Below are positions 1 to 9,023 of a DNA stretch of 64,000 nucleotides, one piece after another. The notes beneath the pieces were generated by a model. That model worked only from the letters and a program-made list of their open reading frames with translations. It made no database searches and was not told the origin of the DNA. Origin of the DNA: Polyangiaceae bacterium (GTDB taxonomy: Bacteria > Myxococcota_A > Polyangia > Polyangiales > Polyangiaceae); NCBI GenBank assembly GCA_029261965.1, contig JAJDAH010000112.1, positions 1 through 64,000 on the forward strand, written 5' to 3'. The first letter of the stretch is position 1; every line of letters begins with the position of its first letter. A program made the translations under genes and the position numbers.

Positions 1-531
1 GCTCGACAGGCCGAGCCCGCCGGCCATCCCCACTGGGAAATCCTGCAGTGGGAAAAACCCGTGAACCTACCTCTGGACGACGAGAGCTTCGACCTCGTGT
101 CGGCGAGCCACGTGCTCGAGCACCTCGAGGACGACGCCGGCGCGCTCGACGAGTGGATCCGCCTCGTCCGCCCGGGCGGACATCTGCTCATCATCCTACC
201 GAGCAACGAAGTCCTCTTCCCCGGCTCGAAGCACCTGCGCACCTACGAAGTCAGCCAGTTCGCCGCGCGCCTGTCGAGCCTCGGTCTCGAGCGCGTCGCC
301 GTCGACGAGCATCAGCGCTTCGACTGGGCTTGGAAGCATCGGTTCCTCATCCTCTTTCAGAGAAGAGGCTTTCTGCCCAAAATGCTGATCGACGTACCGA
401 GAACTCTCAGTTTTCTCCCGGCGCAGCTCGTCTCTTGGCGAATTCTGGATGCGGTCGACCGCGGCCTCGAGAAGGTGGGCATGCCGAGCTCGAGCATCGC
501 CTACGTGTTTCGCAAGCCGCGCGGCGCCTGA
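1..531 (+). CDS. SAM-dependent methyltransferase, class I (5' end outside window)
   Basis: The reading frame is open from base 1, so the start lies upstream; 176 C-terminal residues are visible. The segment DLVSASHVLEHLED followed by LVRPGGHLLIILP is the motif IV to post-VI region of Methyltransf_11-type class I methyltransferases (seen). The SAM-binding glycine loop must lie in the missing N-terminal part. The C-terminal part carries a hydrophobic stretch and a basic tail (FRKPRG). The substrate cannot be inferred. A GTG at 61 is in frame but would start inside the Rossmann fold, so it is unlikely to be the start. A 10-bp hairpin follows the stop. Confidence 0.8.
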   Translation, partial: ARQAEPAGHPHWEILQWEKPVNLPLDDESFDLVSASHVLEHLEDDAGALDEWIRLVRPGGHLLIILPSNEVLFPGSKHLRTYEVSQFAARLSSLGLERVAVDEHQRFDWAWKHRFLILFQRRGFLPKMLIDVPRTLSFLPAQLVSWRILDAVDRGLEKVGMPSSSIAYVFRKPRGA

Positions 532-552
532 GCCCGAGACTGCAAAGCCCAC

Positions 553-580
553 GGGGGTGTGCAACCAGCGGCACACCCCC
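553..580 (+). terminator. GC-rich hairpin after the methyltransferase
   Basis: A perfect 10-bp inverted repeat (GGGGGTGTGC / GCACACCCCC) with an 8-nt loop begins 22 nt after the stop codon. There is no T-run, so it is either a T-less intrinsic terminator or a 3'-end stabilising hairpin. Confidence 0.5.
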
Positions 581-654
581 GAGTTCCGCCTCCAGCTGTG
601 CATGTAGCTGCACGACTCGAGCAGCCAACGACGCACAAACCCCGCCTTTTGTGT

Positions 655-670
655 CGGCACGGGAGCTGCA
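655..670 (+). promoter_or_regulatory. possible sigma54-type -24/-12 element
   Basis: CGGCAC, five bases, then CTGCA gives the GG-N10-GC spacing of sigma54 promoters, with one mismatch in each half to TGGCAC / TTGCA. It lies 26 bp before the ATG at 696, giving a very short leader that would just hold the GGAGGA ribosome binding site. Such matches arise by chance in GC-rich DNA. Confidence 0.25.
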
Positions 671-695
671 ATGTCCCCGGATCGGAGGACACGAC

Positions 696-1430
696 ATGAA
701 CACCCCGCTCGCCAACCGCAGCTTCCTCGCCAACCGGACGCTGCTCGCCCACCGCGCGGTTGCCCCGCTCATCGCCAGCGCCATTGCGCTAGCCAACGTC
801 GCCTGCGTTGGAGCTCACGCCACCGACGACGACATTGCGACCATGCAGCTCGGAAGCGCGGCCGGGATCGACGACGGCGCTCTGCCTCCCATCCCGGCGC
901 CACCGGAGCCCATCGAGGATCCGGCTACGCCACCCCCGGCGGGAGCCGCCGAGACGACCGCCGAGCTGGCGACCGAAATCCTCGAAGACGAAATCGCCAC
1001 GTGTCTCTCGCTGCCGACCGAAACCGAGGACGTGTGCGCCGCGCCCCGGTCCGATTGCATCGGCGAGTACGTCTGGCGGACCGGCGACATCGACGCCTGC
1101 GCCTTTCACGCTTGGCCGAACGAGTGCTCGGCGCTGAGCGCCATCGACCGGTTCGACCTCGACGCCTGCGAAAACGACGCGTTCTTCGCGGACGAGCATC
1201 CCTTCGTCGGCGTCATGGAAACGTACCTCGGCTACCGCTTCGACGACGGCGCCGACAAAGGACGCTGGGCCTGCGTTTTCAACATCGTCCGTCACCGGGG
1301 GGTGAGCGAGCTCTGCTCGACGATGCCCATCGACTTCTCCGGCGGACAGGATTGCGAAACCCACGTCGACGAGTTCGCGCAAAGCACGAGCTACGCGGAC
1401 GACGTGCTGTTTCACGGGCGCTGCCGGTAG
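696..1430 (+). CDS. exported protein of unknown function, acidic, Cys-containing
   Basis: The product is 244 residues; no family recognised. The ATG at 696 is chosen because GGAGGA (685-690) sits at good spacing and the encoded N-terminus is a basic head followed by a hydrophobic stretch (about residues 25-38), a signal peptide ending near ANVACVGA. This could be a lipoprotein signal with an atypical lipobox (Asn at -3) or a type I site. Residues 40-100 are acidic and Pro-rich, probably a linker. The C-terminal part (from about 105) holds eight or more Cys (CLSLP, DVCAAP, SDCIG, DACAF, NECSA, DACEN, WACVF, ELCST, DCETH), suggesting a disulphide-bonded extracytoplasmic domain. It is probably transcribed alone. 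Confidence 0.7.
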   Translation: MNTPLANRSFLANRTLLAHRAVAPLIASAIALANVACVGAHATDDDIATMQLGSAAGIDDGALPPIPAPPEPIEDPATPPPAGAAETTAELATEILEDEIATCLSLPTETEDVCAAPRSDCIGEYVWRTGDIDACAFHAWPNECSALSAIDRFDLDACENDAFFADEHPFVGVMETYLGYRFDDGADKGRWACVFNIVRHRGVSELCSTMPIDFSGGQDCETHVDEFAQSTSYADDVLFHGRCR

Positions 1431-1444
1431 GATCCAGACCAACA

Positions 1445-1469
1445 CCAGGCCGCCCGCGGGCCCGCCTGG
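1445..1469 (+). terminator. weak GC hairpin
   Basis: CCAGGC and GCCTGG pair over 6 bp around the self-complementary GCCCGCGGGC, 14 nt after a stop codon. There is no T-run. It may end transcription of the upstream gene. Confidence 0.25.
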
Positions 1470-1542
1470 ACGGCCCACCGGCCGAGCGGGGTCGTGAGGC
1501 TTCGGAGCAGCCACGACGCGATGTGACTGTTAAGGTACGGGC

Positions 1543-2469
1543 ATGCGCTCGCTTTGGTTTCTCGCCGCCTTCGTCGGAACGCTTTCAGGCTGCTCCTCCG
1601 ATCCCGCGGATTCTTCCGACGGAGAGCCCAACAATCCTCCCGCCCCGGTCAAGTACGCCGCGGGCATCACCGAGGTGGAGGGCGGACTCGTCTTCGCCAC
1701 CGAAGAGTACACGCTGGAACCCGGCGCCGAGCGCTATGTCTGCTTCGCAGCGAACACCGAAACCGCGGCGAACGTCAAAGCCCACCGCTACGACGCGCGC
1801 TCATCGGTGCACCACTTCATGTTCGCTCGCACTTCTGCGCCCGAGCCCGATGGCATGAGTGACTGCCCGGTGCTCTTTCGACCGACGTGGGCTCCCTTGT
1901 TCGTCGGCGCGACAGTGGACAGCGAAGTCGATCTGCCAACGGGCAGCGCCCAGATCCTACCGACCGACACCCAGTTGATGGTTCAGCTGCACCTGCTCAA
2001 CACGACGCCGGATCCAATTACGGACCAGGCCGTGTTCGAAATGACGTTGTCCGACGACGCCGCCCCGACGCCGGTCGGCATCTACGCGTTCGGCACCATC
2101 GCCGTCGACTTGCCGCCCCAGCAGACGACCATGGTGGTCAGCGACTGCACCCTGGACAAGGACGTGGAGATTTTCGGAATTCTTCCGCACATGCACTACC
2201 TCGGTCGATCCCTCGAAGTGCAGATGGGCACCGACGAGGGCTCGCTCCAAACAGTGTGGAAGCGCGACCCCTACGACTTCGACGACCAAACGCTCGACAT
2301 GGCCCCGCTCTCGTTTCCGTCCGGCATGCTCACGAGGACCACGTGCATGTTCGACAACACGACCGCAGAACAGGTCGGCTTCGGCGAGAGCACCTTCGAC
2401 GAAATGTGTTTTGCCGTGGGATTCGCGCTGGGAATCGACGGCGTCGACGGCTGCATCGGCGGGTTTTAG
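1543..2469 (+). CDS. copper type II monooxygenase-like lipoprotein (PHM/DBH family), copy 1
   Basis: This 308-residue protein has a lipoprotein signal (LSGC, lipidated Cys17) and the complete ligand pattern of peptidylglycine alpha-hydroxylating / dopamine beta-monooxygenases. The first copper site would use His90-His91 and His150 (QLHLLNTT); the second His216-x-His218 (PHMH) and Met288 (DEMC). Spacings between ligands (59, 66, 70 residues) are close to those of PHM. The TTCMFDNTT segment before the Met is also family-typical. Such enzymes hydroxylate C-H bonds with O2 and ascorbate; the substrate here is unknown and activity is inferred. Two paralogues occur at 37942 and 58974. The leader has AAGG 8 nt before the ATG. 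Confidence 0.8.
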   Translation: MRSLWFLAAFVGTLSGCSSDPADSSDGEPNNPPAPVKYAAGITEVEGGLVFATEEYTLEPGAERYVCFAANTETAANVKAHRYDARSSVHHFMFARTSAPEPDGMSDCPVLFRPTWAPLFVGATVDSEVDLPTGSAQILPTDTQLMVQLHLLNTTPDPITDQAVFEMTLSDDAAPTPVGIYAFGTIAVDLPPQQTTMVVSDCTLDKDVEIFGILPHMHYLGRSLEVQMGTDEGSLQTVWKRDPYDFDDQTLDMAPLSFPSGMLTRTTCMFDNTTAEQVGFGESTFDEMCFAVGFALGIDGVDGCIGGF

Positions 2470-2512
2470 CCCCGCCCAAGGTTTGCCCTCGCGCGGCTAC
2501 CAGCTCGCGCAG

Positions 2513-4579
2513 CTACCAACTCGCGTGCCACCGATGCCCACCGAGCAGTATCTCGATGGCCGGGCGGTCGAAACGATGCACACGCTCCCCGGTGGACGGC
2601 GGCGACAGTCGGCGGCGATCCAAAGGAGAGCTCCGGAGATCGATGCTCGCGGTGTCGTCGACGAGCGGGCCAGCGGCGAGATTCTGCCGGCGATAGCGGA
2701 GTGGAGCGCGAGCCAAGACGATGGCGAAGTAGCTCGCTCTGCCTTCGGCGTGCACAGAGAGCAGGTCGCGGTGCGCGAAAACGGACGCGAACGTGCTGTA
2801 CAGCACCGCGTTCGCCGCCGGGCTGATCGAGCGATCCGACCACGCGACGAGAACACCGTCGGGAGCCAACAGATCCGCCAGCCGATGCAGATACTCCTGC
2901 GTGTAGAGCTTCGCCGCTCGGTCGACGTAGCCCGGATGCACCGTGTGCACGATCAGGTCGAAAGCACGGGGCTCGAACAGGCTCGGAGCGAGCACGGCGT
3001 CCATCTCGTGATAGGTGACCCGCGGGTTCGTCGCGACGCCGTAGTTGAGCTCGTGGAGCCGTTCGAGCAGCGGCGGCACCGTCGCTCCGACGTCGATGAC
3101 GTCCGTTCGAGCGAACGCGGTGGCCACGAAGCCAGCGGTGCGCCCCGAGCCCGCGCCGAGAACGAGCGCTCGGCGGAGGCGCCGCGCATAGGCGACACCA
3201 AACGCCCCGATGCTCGATTCCATCCTCATCCCGGGCTCGGCTTGCAGGCCGACGGGGCTGTAGCCCGTTTGGTAGAGCCTCCGTTCACTGCCTTCACGAC
3301 GCGGTACCGAGTAGATCGCCGTCAGCTCGCCAGGCCCTCGAAAGATCTCGTGCACCTCGACCCCCGGCCGCTTCTCCGACCGCTGGACGAGGCGAGTGTC
3401 GTTCGTGAAAAACGCCCCCAACGCGAGCACCAGCACCGCGCCCGCCGCGACCAACGGAGCGCGCCGCGCAAAAACGCTCACCAGGACGAGCCCGGCGACG
3501 GCCGCGACCCACGGAGCTGGCAACAGCGCCGAAAGAACGACGCTGGCGACGAGGCCAAGCGCATTGCCAGCGCCGAGCGACAGGAGGGCGCCGCCGGTTT
3601 TCGTCCGGCTCGATGAGCGTTCGTGTACGAACGCTGGCAGCAGCGCGCCGATGGGGATCGCCGCTGGAGCCATCAAGACGAACATCCCGGACAGCGCCGC
3701 GGGCGCGCCGCCCGGCATCGGACGCAGGGTAACGCACGCCACGAGCATGCCCGTCGCCGCCATACCGACGGCGCTGGCAACGAGAACGCCGTGAAAGGAA
3801 AGCCGGAGCCGGTACCACGCCACCGCGCCGAGCGCATGACCGCACAGGAACACCGCGATGACCCCAGGGCCGACGTAGTAGAACGGGCGAAACAAGACGC
3901 TCGCGAGCAAAAGTGCGGCGCCCTGAAACAGGCCCGTGGCTGTGCCAGCGACACCGAGCTCGCGAACGAACCTGCCAACCCGGACTCGCTCGAGCGCCCG
4001 CGCAGACGTGAGCCACAGCAAGACCGCGACGGTGACGTGGGTCGCCACGAGGAACGCAAACGCCGCCCTCAAACCCCAAGTCGGGTAGAGCCAACCCTCC
4101 ACGGCCACAATCGCCAAGAAGGCACCCAGCGCGTGATAGGCGTAGCCCCGACCGACACTTCCAACGATCTCGATGACGGCCGGCAACGTCACGCCGAGCA
4201 GCACGGCGGGCACCGCGACGCTAGCGGCCCCGAGGAGCGCGCTCGACGCCGAGATCCCGAGCGCGCCGGCGATCGAAACCACGAGAGAGCCCATGGCCGA
4301 CGACAAGAACGGAAACGCTAACAGCCAAGCCGTCGAGAGCACGGCCAGCACGACTTCGGCGACCCACGGTCTTCGAACGCGCGCCGAAAAGAGCGAGCCC
4401 ACGCCGACACCAACGATGAAGGTCGCCACGACCACCGGCGTCACGACCGGCGACGAGCCGACCGAAAAATCGAGCGCTTTGAGGTAGACGACTTCGCTAC
4501 CGAGACCGCCAACGCCCGTCAAAACGGCGAGCGAGTGCGCAAGACCGCGACCCGCCGGAGCGTTTCGAGTCGTCGACAT
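2513..4579 (-). CDS. polytopic membrane protein with degenerate spermidine-synthase domain, copy 1
   Basis: The product has 688 residues. About the first 390 are very hydrophobic with some 10-12 membrane segments; the last 290 form a soluble Rossmann-type domain like spermidine/spermine synthase. The SAM/dcSAM loop VLGAGSGRTAG is at about residues 468-480. Where aminopropyltransferases have the catalytic DSTDP segment, this protein reads HTVHP (about 542-548), so the catalytic Asp is absent and polyamine synthesis is unlikely. It is closely similar in layout to the gene at 9024. It converges on the lipoprotein gene ending at 2469. The function is unknown; a membrane-tethered methyltransferase or ligand sensor is possible. 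Confidence 0.75.
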   Translation of the reverse strand: MSTTRNAPAGRGLAHSLAVLTGVGGLGSEVVYLKALDFSVGSSPVVTPVVVATFIVGVGVGSLFSARVRRPWVAEVVLAVLSTAWLLAFPFLSSAMGSLVVSIAGALGISASSALLGAASVAVPAVLLGVTLPAVIEIVGSVGRGYAYHALGAFLAIVAVEGWLYPTWGLRAAFAFLVATHVTVAVLLWLTSARALERVRVGRFVRELGVAGTATGLFQGAALLLASVLFRPFYYVGPGVIAVFLCGHALGAVAWYRLRLSFHGVLVASAVGMAATGMLVACVTLRPMPGGAPAALSGMFVLMAPAAIPIGALLPAFVHERSSSRTKTGGALLSLGAGNALGLVASVVLSALLPAPWVAAVAGLVLVSVFARRAPLVAAGAVLVLALGAFFTNDTRLVQRSEKRPGVEVHEIFRGPGELTAIYSVPRREGSERRLYQTGYSPVGLQAEPGMRMESSIGAFGVAYARRLRRALVLGAGSGRTAGFVATAFARTDVIDVGATVPPLLERLHELNYGVATNPRVTYHEMDAVLAPSLFEPRAFDLIVHTVHPGYVDRAAKLYTQEYLHRLADLLAPDGVLVAWSDRSISPAANAVLYSTFASVFAHRDLLSVHAEGRASYFAIVLARAPLRYRRQNLAAGPLVDDTASIDLRSSPLDRRRLSPPSTGERVHRFDRPAIEILLGGHRWHASW

Positions 4580-4597
4580 GCTCCGACCCGTACGGGC

Positions 4598-5920
4598 TCA
4601 GGCGGGCACCCAGTGCAGGTGCACGGTGTTGTAGAGCGGCACGTCGAGGCGTTGAACGACCTCGAGCGTGTTGGCGTCGACGATGGCGATGCCGTGATCC
4701 TGTCCATTGGCGGCGATGTACGAAGTGCCGGGGAGGTCGCACACGCCCCGTAGCTCGAAGAGTCCCATGTCGAACGCCGAAAGCGATCGCAGCGCATGAG
4801 TGCCTGGCGACACGCGGATCAAGTTGTCCGAGTGAGTGAACACGCCGAACACGTTGCCGCTCTTCGAGTGGGTGACGACGCTCTGGTTGCGTCGCTGATG
4901 GCCGGGAGCCAAGGTCAACCGTTTGATTTGCCCCTTTTTCGGATCGAACACGACGATGGGAGATGGAAGCGCGTACAGGCGCCGGCGGTACTCCGAAGGA
5001 CGAAGCGACGGCAAAGCGGCGCGATCACCGCCGAGCTCGTCGAGCAGCGCTTCGAGCCCCGGCGCGCCCATCCGCACGTATTGCAGGAGGCCCACGTAGA
5101 TCAGACCGTCGCCCCCGATGTCGAAGTGGGTCAGCGCCTGGTCGAGCGGAACCTCGAACTTGCGTTTGAGCTCGAGGGTCTTGCTGTCGAGAAACGTGAG
5201 CGAGGTCTCCCGGATGTTCCAGTAGTAGGGCGGCTTCGAAAAGTGATCGCCCCAGTGCCCGTAGTGCGAGACGACGACCTCCTTGCCATCAGGCATGAGC
5301 TTGGCGTCGTGTGGTAGGAAGCCGCCGGTCTTCACCGTGTCGAGCACACCGTAGCTCTCGAGGTCGACCACCTCGAGCAGCCCCTCGTGCTTCTCGCCGT
5401 CGGTTTTTCTGAGCGGCACGTAAGCACGGCCGTCGACGACGACCGCATGGCCACTGTAGTCGTAGTCCGACTCGTTCTCGAGCACGTGAACGACTTCGTG
5501 ACTCTTGCGGTCGAGCACGAGAGAGTGCTTTCCGCCGTCGGCCACGCAGAGGATCCGACCGCGGCCGATGTCGACGGGAATGTGTCCGAGGGTGACCGGA
5601 ACCGGGCTCGTGCGGAAGGCACCGGTGGCCAAGTCCACGTCGATGAACACCGACCACTTTTCGGGTTGGCGGCGCGTCTTGCGCTTCGCGAACGACTTTT
5701 CCAGCACGGACGCGGTGCCGTCGGTGCCGAACGCCAGGATTCGACCCGAGAGCTTCGGTTTGGCCCCACCCTCCGCCGACGAGGATTCTCCGGTGCTGCG
5801 CGCGCTCGGAACCGGAGGTGTCCTCGACGCCGGCGGCTCGGTACGCTCTTTGGAGCAACCGAAGCACGCTCCGGCTAGAGCGATCAACGCGCTACGCCGG
5901 GACACCCGTCTGCTCACCAC
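4598..5920 (-). CDS. Tat-exported beta-propeller lipoprotein (DUF1513-like)
   Basis: The product is 440 residues from a GTG at 5920. The longer frame up to 6079 would overlap the divergent gene start at 5982, and the GTG places a twin-arginine signal (SRRSALIAL) plus a lipobox (LAGAC or CFGC) at the N-terminus. A Ser/Pro/Glu-rich linker follows, then repeated blades of the YVTN type (VFIDVDLATG, LEVVDLESYG, LTFLDSKTLE, IAIVDANTLE). LPHDAKLMPDG resembles DUF1513 proteins, which are periplasmic and of unknown biochemistry. The start lacks an obvious ribosome binding site and a second GTG follows directly, so the exact start is uncertain. The intergenic gap to the divergent acyltransferase is 61 bp. 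Confidence 0.7.
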   Translation of the reverse strand: MVSRRVSRRSALIALAGACFGCSKERTEPPASRTPPVPSARSTGESSSAEGGAKPKLSGRILAFGTDGTASVLEKSFAKRKTRRQPEKWSVFIDVDLATGAFRTSPVPVTLGHIPVDIGRGRILCVADGGKHSLVLDRKSHEVVHVLENESDYDYSGHAVVVDGRAYVPLRKTDGEKHEGLLEVVDLESYGVLDTVKTGGFLPHDAKLMPDGKEVVVSHYGHWGDHFSKPPYYWNIRETSLTFLDSKTLELKRKFEVPLDQALTHFDIGGDGLIYVGLLQYVRMGAPGLEALLDELGGDRAALPSLRPSEYRRRLYALPSPIVVFDPKKGQIKRLTLAPGHQRRNQSVVTHSKSGNVFGVFTHSDNLIRVSPGTHALRSLSAFDMGLFELRGVCDLPGTSYIAANGQDHGIAIVDANTLEVVQRLDVPLYNTVHLHWVPA

Positions 5921-5981
5921 CGGAGTATCTTTGCCGAACGCGCGAACCGTCAAGAAGCGTTCGCTCGCGCCCGGTCGGACG

Positions 5982-7115
5982 ATGAGCACCACGAGTCCAG
6001 AGCGCTGGCACTTCCTCGACATCTCGCGGGGCGTGATGGTGCTTCTCTTGGTGTTCGGGCATGCGGACGTCTTCTTCAACCCGTCGGCCTACGGAGACGA
6101 GGGCTTCGGCGGTAGCTTCGTTCCGGTCGGTGCCCTCGAGGACTTCGTAGCGCGAGCTGTTCGCCTCCCGGCCGCAACGGGATTCTTCTTCATTTCGGGA
6201 ATCACGCTGGCTCGACGCTACGGCGCCGTGCGTACCGACGGCTCCACCCGGAGCTATGCGTCGCACGTCCTCAGACGCGCCGCGTTCTTTCTAGCCCTCG
6301 AGCCACTCGTCATCGGTCACCTGTGGACGGCATCGATGACCGAGAACATGATCGCGTTTGGTGTCATCTCTTGTTTCGCCTTGTGTTTCCTCGCCTCGGT
6401 CGGGTTTTCGCGGCTCGGACCCATGGCGGCGGTCGCGCTGGCCGTCGCCCTCGTGCTGGGCAAGGAGCTACTGCGGATCCCCGCGCCGGCCGATCCCCTG
6501 AGCCCAGCAGCGATGGCCTACGGCTTGCTCTGGGAACCCGTGTTCTACGCGGGCCATTGGTACGCATCGTACCCCGTCGCCGGATGGCTCCCAGCGATGT
6601 TGCTCGGTTACGCTTTTGGCGTCCGTCTGCTCGCTCGCAAACCCGGCGCCACACCGAGCCCGCGCCCCCTGCTCGTGGCCAGCGTCGGCCTGGCCGTCGC
6701 ATTCTTCGCGCTCCGTCTGAGCACCACTTTCGGCAGCCTCGGGCAAGCGGTCCCGGGATCCGCCGTCGAGCTCTTCAACATGAGCAAGTACCCACCCAGC
6801 TTGCACATGATCCTGTGTGCGCTTTCGCTCGTGGTGTTGATCGTCGCGATTTCCGCGCGTCTCTCGGCAACCCCACAGTCGTTCGTTTTCCGCTTCTTCG
6901 CCGGCTACGGCCGGCAAGCATTCTTCGTGTACATCGTGCTCGCGGTGGGGTTCGGGATCCCCGGGGTCGTCTTCGGATGGCGGGCCGACGGCTCACTGTT
7001 CCTGTCTACCGTCGTATTCTTCCTGTCGCTGTACCCGATGCTGCGTACCGCCGAGGCCTACGATCGCTTCAAGCGTCAGCACCGCGCCCGCATTTGGATC
7101 CTGAAGTATGTCTGA
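5982..7115 (+). CDS. integral membrane acyltransferase-like protein (DUF1624 / HGSNAT type)
   Basis: The product has 377 residues and about ten hydrophobic segments. The N-terminus WHFLDISRGVMVLLLVFGHAD has the Asp-x-x-Arg-Gly and His layout seen at the start of membrane acyltransferase families (OafA/OpgC-like and the heparan-glucosaminide N-acetyltransferase/DUF1624 group). The ATG at 5982 is chosen because this motif normally begins within the first 20 residues; the frame is open further upstream but overlaps the divergent gene. The stop overlaps the next gene by 8 bp, so the two are translationally coupled. The likely role is acylation of an envelope saccharide (inference). Confidence 0.65.
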   Translation: MSTTSPERWHFLDISRGVMVLLLVFGHADVFFNPSAYGDEGFGGSFVPVGALEDFVARAVRLPAATGFFFISGITLARRYGAVRTDGSTRSYASHVLRRAAFFLALEPLVIGHLWTASMTENMIAFGVISCFALCFLASVGFSRLGPMAAVALAVALVLGKELLRIPAPADPLSPAAMAYGLLWEPVFYAGHWYASYPVAGWLPAMLLGYAFGVRLLARKPGATPSPRPLLVASVGLAVAFFALRLSTTFGSLGQAVPGSAVELFNMSKYPPSLHMILCALSLVVLIVAISARLSATPQSFVFRFFAGYGRQAFFVYIVLAVGFGIPGVVFGWRADGSLFLSTVVFFLSLYPMLRTAEAYDRFKRQHRARIWILKYV

Positions 7116-8001
7116 GCTCACGCGGCGGAAGACCCTCGCCCTCGGCGCGGCTTTCAGCGCGTGGTGGCTCACGGGCTGCAAAAAGAAGCGCGAACCGAGC
7201 CCTCTCGTTCTCGCCATCGCGCACGCCGGAGAGCGCATTCCCGACGACGCGGCGTGGTTGAAGGGAAAGCCCGCGAGCGTTCTCGCCACCGACCTCGATC
7301 GACACCTCGACGATCTCTACGTGCCGACCGCCCGTGCCCTCGGACTCGATTGCGTCGTTGCGGAGTACCATCGCTACGCCGTCGACGTGAACCGCGCGCC
7401 CGAGAGCGTCGACAAGAGCGTCGTCGTGGGGGCGACCGCACCACCGGGAAGCATGCCCCGCGGCATCCACCGCGTGGCGACCACTCGCGGAGTACCGCTC
7501 CTGACGGAGCCCATTTCTCGACCCACGCACGAGCGCCTCGTGAAACAGGCGTACGAGCCGCACCACCAGCGCATCAACGAGCTCTCGAGCGCTCGCGAAG
7601 GCGCAGCGCCTGGTTGGTCCTTGCTTCTCGATCTGCACAGCTTTCCTTCGGTCGCGCTTCCGTGGGATCTCGACCCGGGCAAGGTGCGCACCATGGACAT
7701 CGTCGTGAGCGATCTGGACGGCAAATCAGCGCGCCGCGATCTGGTCGAAATGGTTCGTGCGGCCTATGCCGACGCGGGCTTTCGGGTGACGCACAATTTT
7801 CCATACCTGGGCAGTCACACGATCCGCCGCCATGGACGGCCGGAGAAGCGGCGTCACGCGATACAGGTCGAGCTGAACCGCGCGGCCTACATGAACGAAA
7901 AAACCTTCGAGCTCGCGGAGCCGACCTGGAAAGACGTCCGCAACAAGCTCGCGACCGTGCTTGAACGCTTGACGAAACAGGGCGCCGACGCGACGGGCTA
8001 G
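7108..8001 (+). CDS. N-formylglutamate amidohydrolase-family lipoprotein
   Basis: The product has 297 residues. A Tat-like N-terminus (TRRKTLAL) leads to a lipobox LTGC (Cys24) followed by a basic KKKR stretch. The mature part has N-formylglutamate amidohydrolase family motifs: His39 in AHAGERIP, DRHLDDLY (64-71), Asp175-Leu-His177 in DLHSFP, and Glu255 in VELNRAAYM. These would bind a catalytic metal. Cytosolic family members act in histidine degradation; an exported lipoprotein form suggests a different substrate, perhaps a cell-wall or extracellular acylated amino acid or peptide (inference). It is coupled by an 8-bp overlap to the acyltransferase-like gene. Confidence 0.7.
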   Translation: MSELTRRKTLALGAAFSAWWLTGCKKKREPSPLVLAIAHAGERIPDDAAWLKGKPASVLATDLDRHLDDLYVPTARALGLDCVVAEYHRYAVDVNRAPESVDKSVVVGATAPPGSMPRGIHRVATTRGVPLLTEPISRPTHERLVKQAYEPHHQRINELSSAREGAAPGWSLLLDLHSFPSVALPWDLDPGKVRTMDIVVSDLDGKSARRDLVEMVRAAYADAGFRVTHNFPYLGSHTIRRHGRPEKRRHAIQVELNRAAYMNEKTFELAEPTWKDVRNKLATVLERLTKQGADATG

Positions 8002-8083
8002 CGATTTTTCCGTCCGCACCTCCCGCGCGACAAGACCCAGCCGCCGCCCTTGCCCCCCGCGCCCTCGGCAAGCGCTGTACCCC

Positions 8084-8983
8084 TCAGCAAGCCTTGCCGC
8101 CGCTCGGTACACAGGTCCCGCCGCTGCAGGTCATGCACGTGCCACAACCACCGCAGCTCAGCGTTCCTCCGCATCCGTTCGACCGGCTGCCACACCAGTT
8201 CCCGCCGCATCCTACCGGCGTGCAACCGCACACGTTCGCCGTTCCCGCTCCGCCACACGAGTTGGGGCTCGTGCAACTGCCACAATTGATGGTGCCGCCG
8301 CAGCGATCGGGGATCGACCCGCAATTTTTGCCTTCGACGGAACACGAGGTCGGAGCGCAGCCGCATTCACCTGTCACACCGGCACCGCCGCAAGTCTCCG
8401 GCAGGGTGCAGCCGCCGCAACTGATCGCGCCGCCGCAACCGTCGAGGCGCACGCCGCAGGCGTTGGGACCGAGATCCGAGCAGTTCATCGGCGTGCACCC
8501 GCATTCGCCGGGCGCGGTTCCGCCGCCACAAGTTTCCGGCCCGGTGCAACCGCTGCAATCGATCATCGAGCCACAGCCGTCGGGGTGCATTCCGCAGGCC
8601 TTCTGGCTGATGCCTGCGCAAGTGACCGGAGTGCAGCCATCGCCACTACTTCCAGGGTCGCCGTCGATCGGGGCATCACCCATCGCGTCGCCACCGCCAC
8701 CTGTCGTCGTCCCGCCGAGGCCGCCGCCACCTCCCCCGGTCGCCGCGGTGCCTCCGGTGCCCCCCGTGCCCAAGCCACCGGTACCGCCGAAGCCGAGGCC
8801 ACCCGTACCGCCACCGGCCCCCGCCATGCCCCCACCGCTCGATACGTCCGCGGACGCATCGAGCGTTCCGTCACCGCTGGTGAGGCCCGAGAGATCCTGC
8901 GCGAAGCACGCCGCCGCAAGCAGCGCCGCGGCCCCGACGAGCGACCATCGAACCGCCAACAGGATCACTCGGTTTGCTCGCAC
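8084..8983 (-). CDS. secreted Gly-rich protein with four Cys-rich repeats
   Basis: The product has 299 residues. After a signal peptide (hydrophobic to about residue 27, with the lipobox-like AAAC) comes a Gly/Thr-rich linker (about 50-110) and then four tandem repeats of 40-46 residues. Each reads roughly CTPxxC, x6-10, CG, x4, GCGG, x2, CGGC, x2, PETCGG, x5, CGC. The fourth copy is shorter and ends the protein. The Cys spacing is regular enough for a disulphide-stabilised rod. Similar repeat proteins are common in Polyangia (known pattern); no biochemical function can be given. The antisense Pro-rich frame is a shadow. Confidence 0.7.
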   Translation of the reverse strand: MRANRVILLAVRWSLVGAAALLAAACFAQDLSGLTSGDGTLDASADVSSGGGMAGAGGGTGGLGFGGTGGLGTGGTGGTAATGGGGGGLGGTTTGGGGDAMGDAPIDGDPGSSGDGCTPVTCAGISQKACGMHPDGCGSMIDCSGCTGPETCGGGTAPGECGCTPMNCSDLGPNACGVRLDGCGGAISCGGCTLPETCGGAGVTGECGCAPTSCSVEGKNCGSIPDRCGGTINCGSCTSPNSCGGAGTANVCGCTPVGCGGNWCGSRSNGCGGTLSCGGCGTCMTCSGGTCVPSGGKAC

Positions 8984-9023
8984 GTCGAACCAACTCGCCA
9001 GCGATTATATCAGCTGGAAAGCC

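Noticed and set aside
5505-5981. N-terminal extension of the acyltransferase-like gene
   Set aside because: Would overlap the divergent propeller gene and places the family motif far from the start; ATG 5982 preferred.
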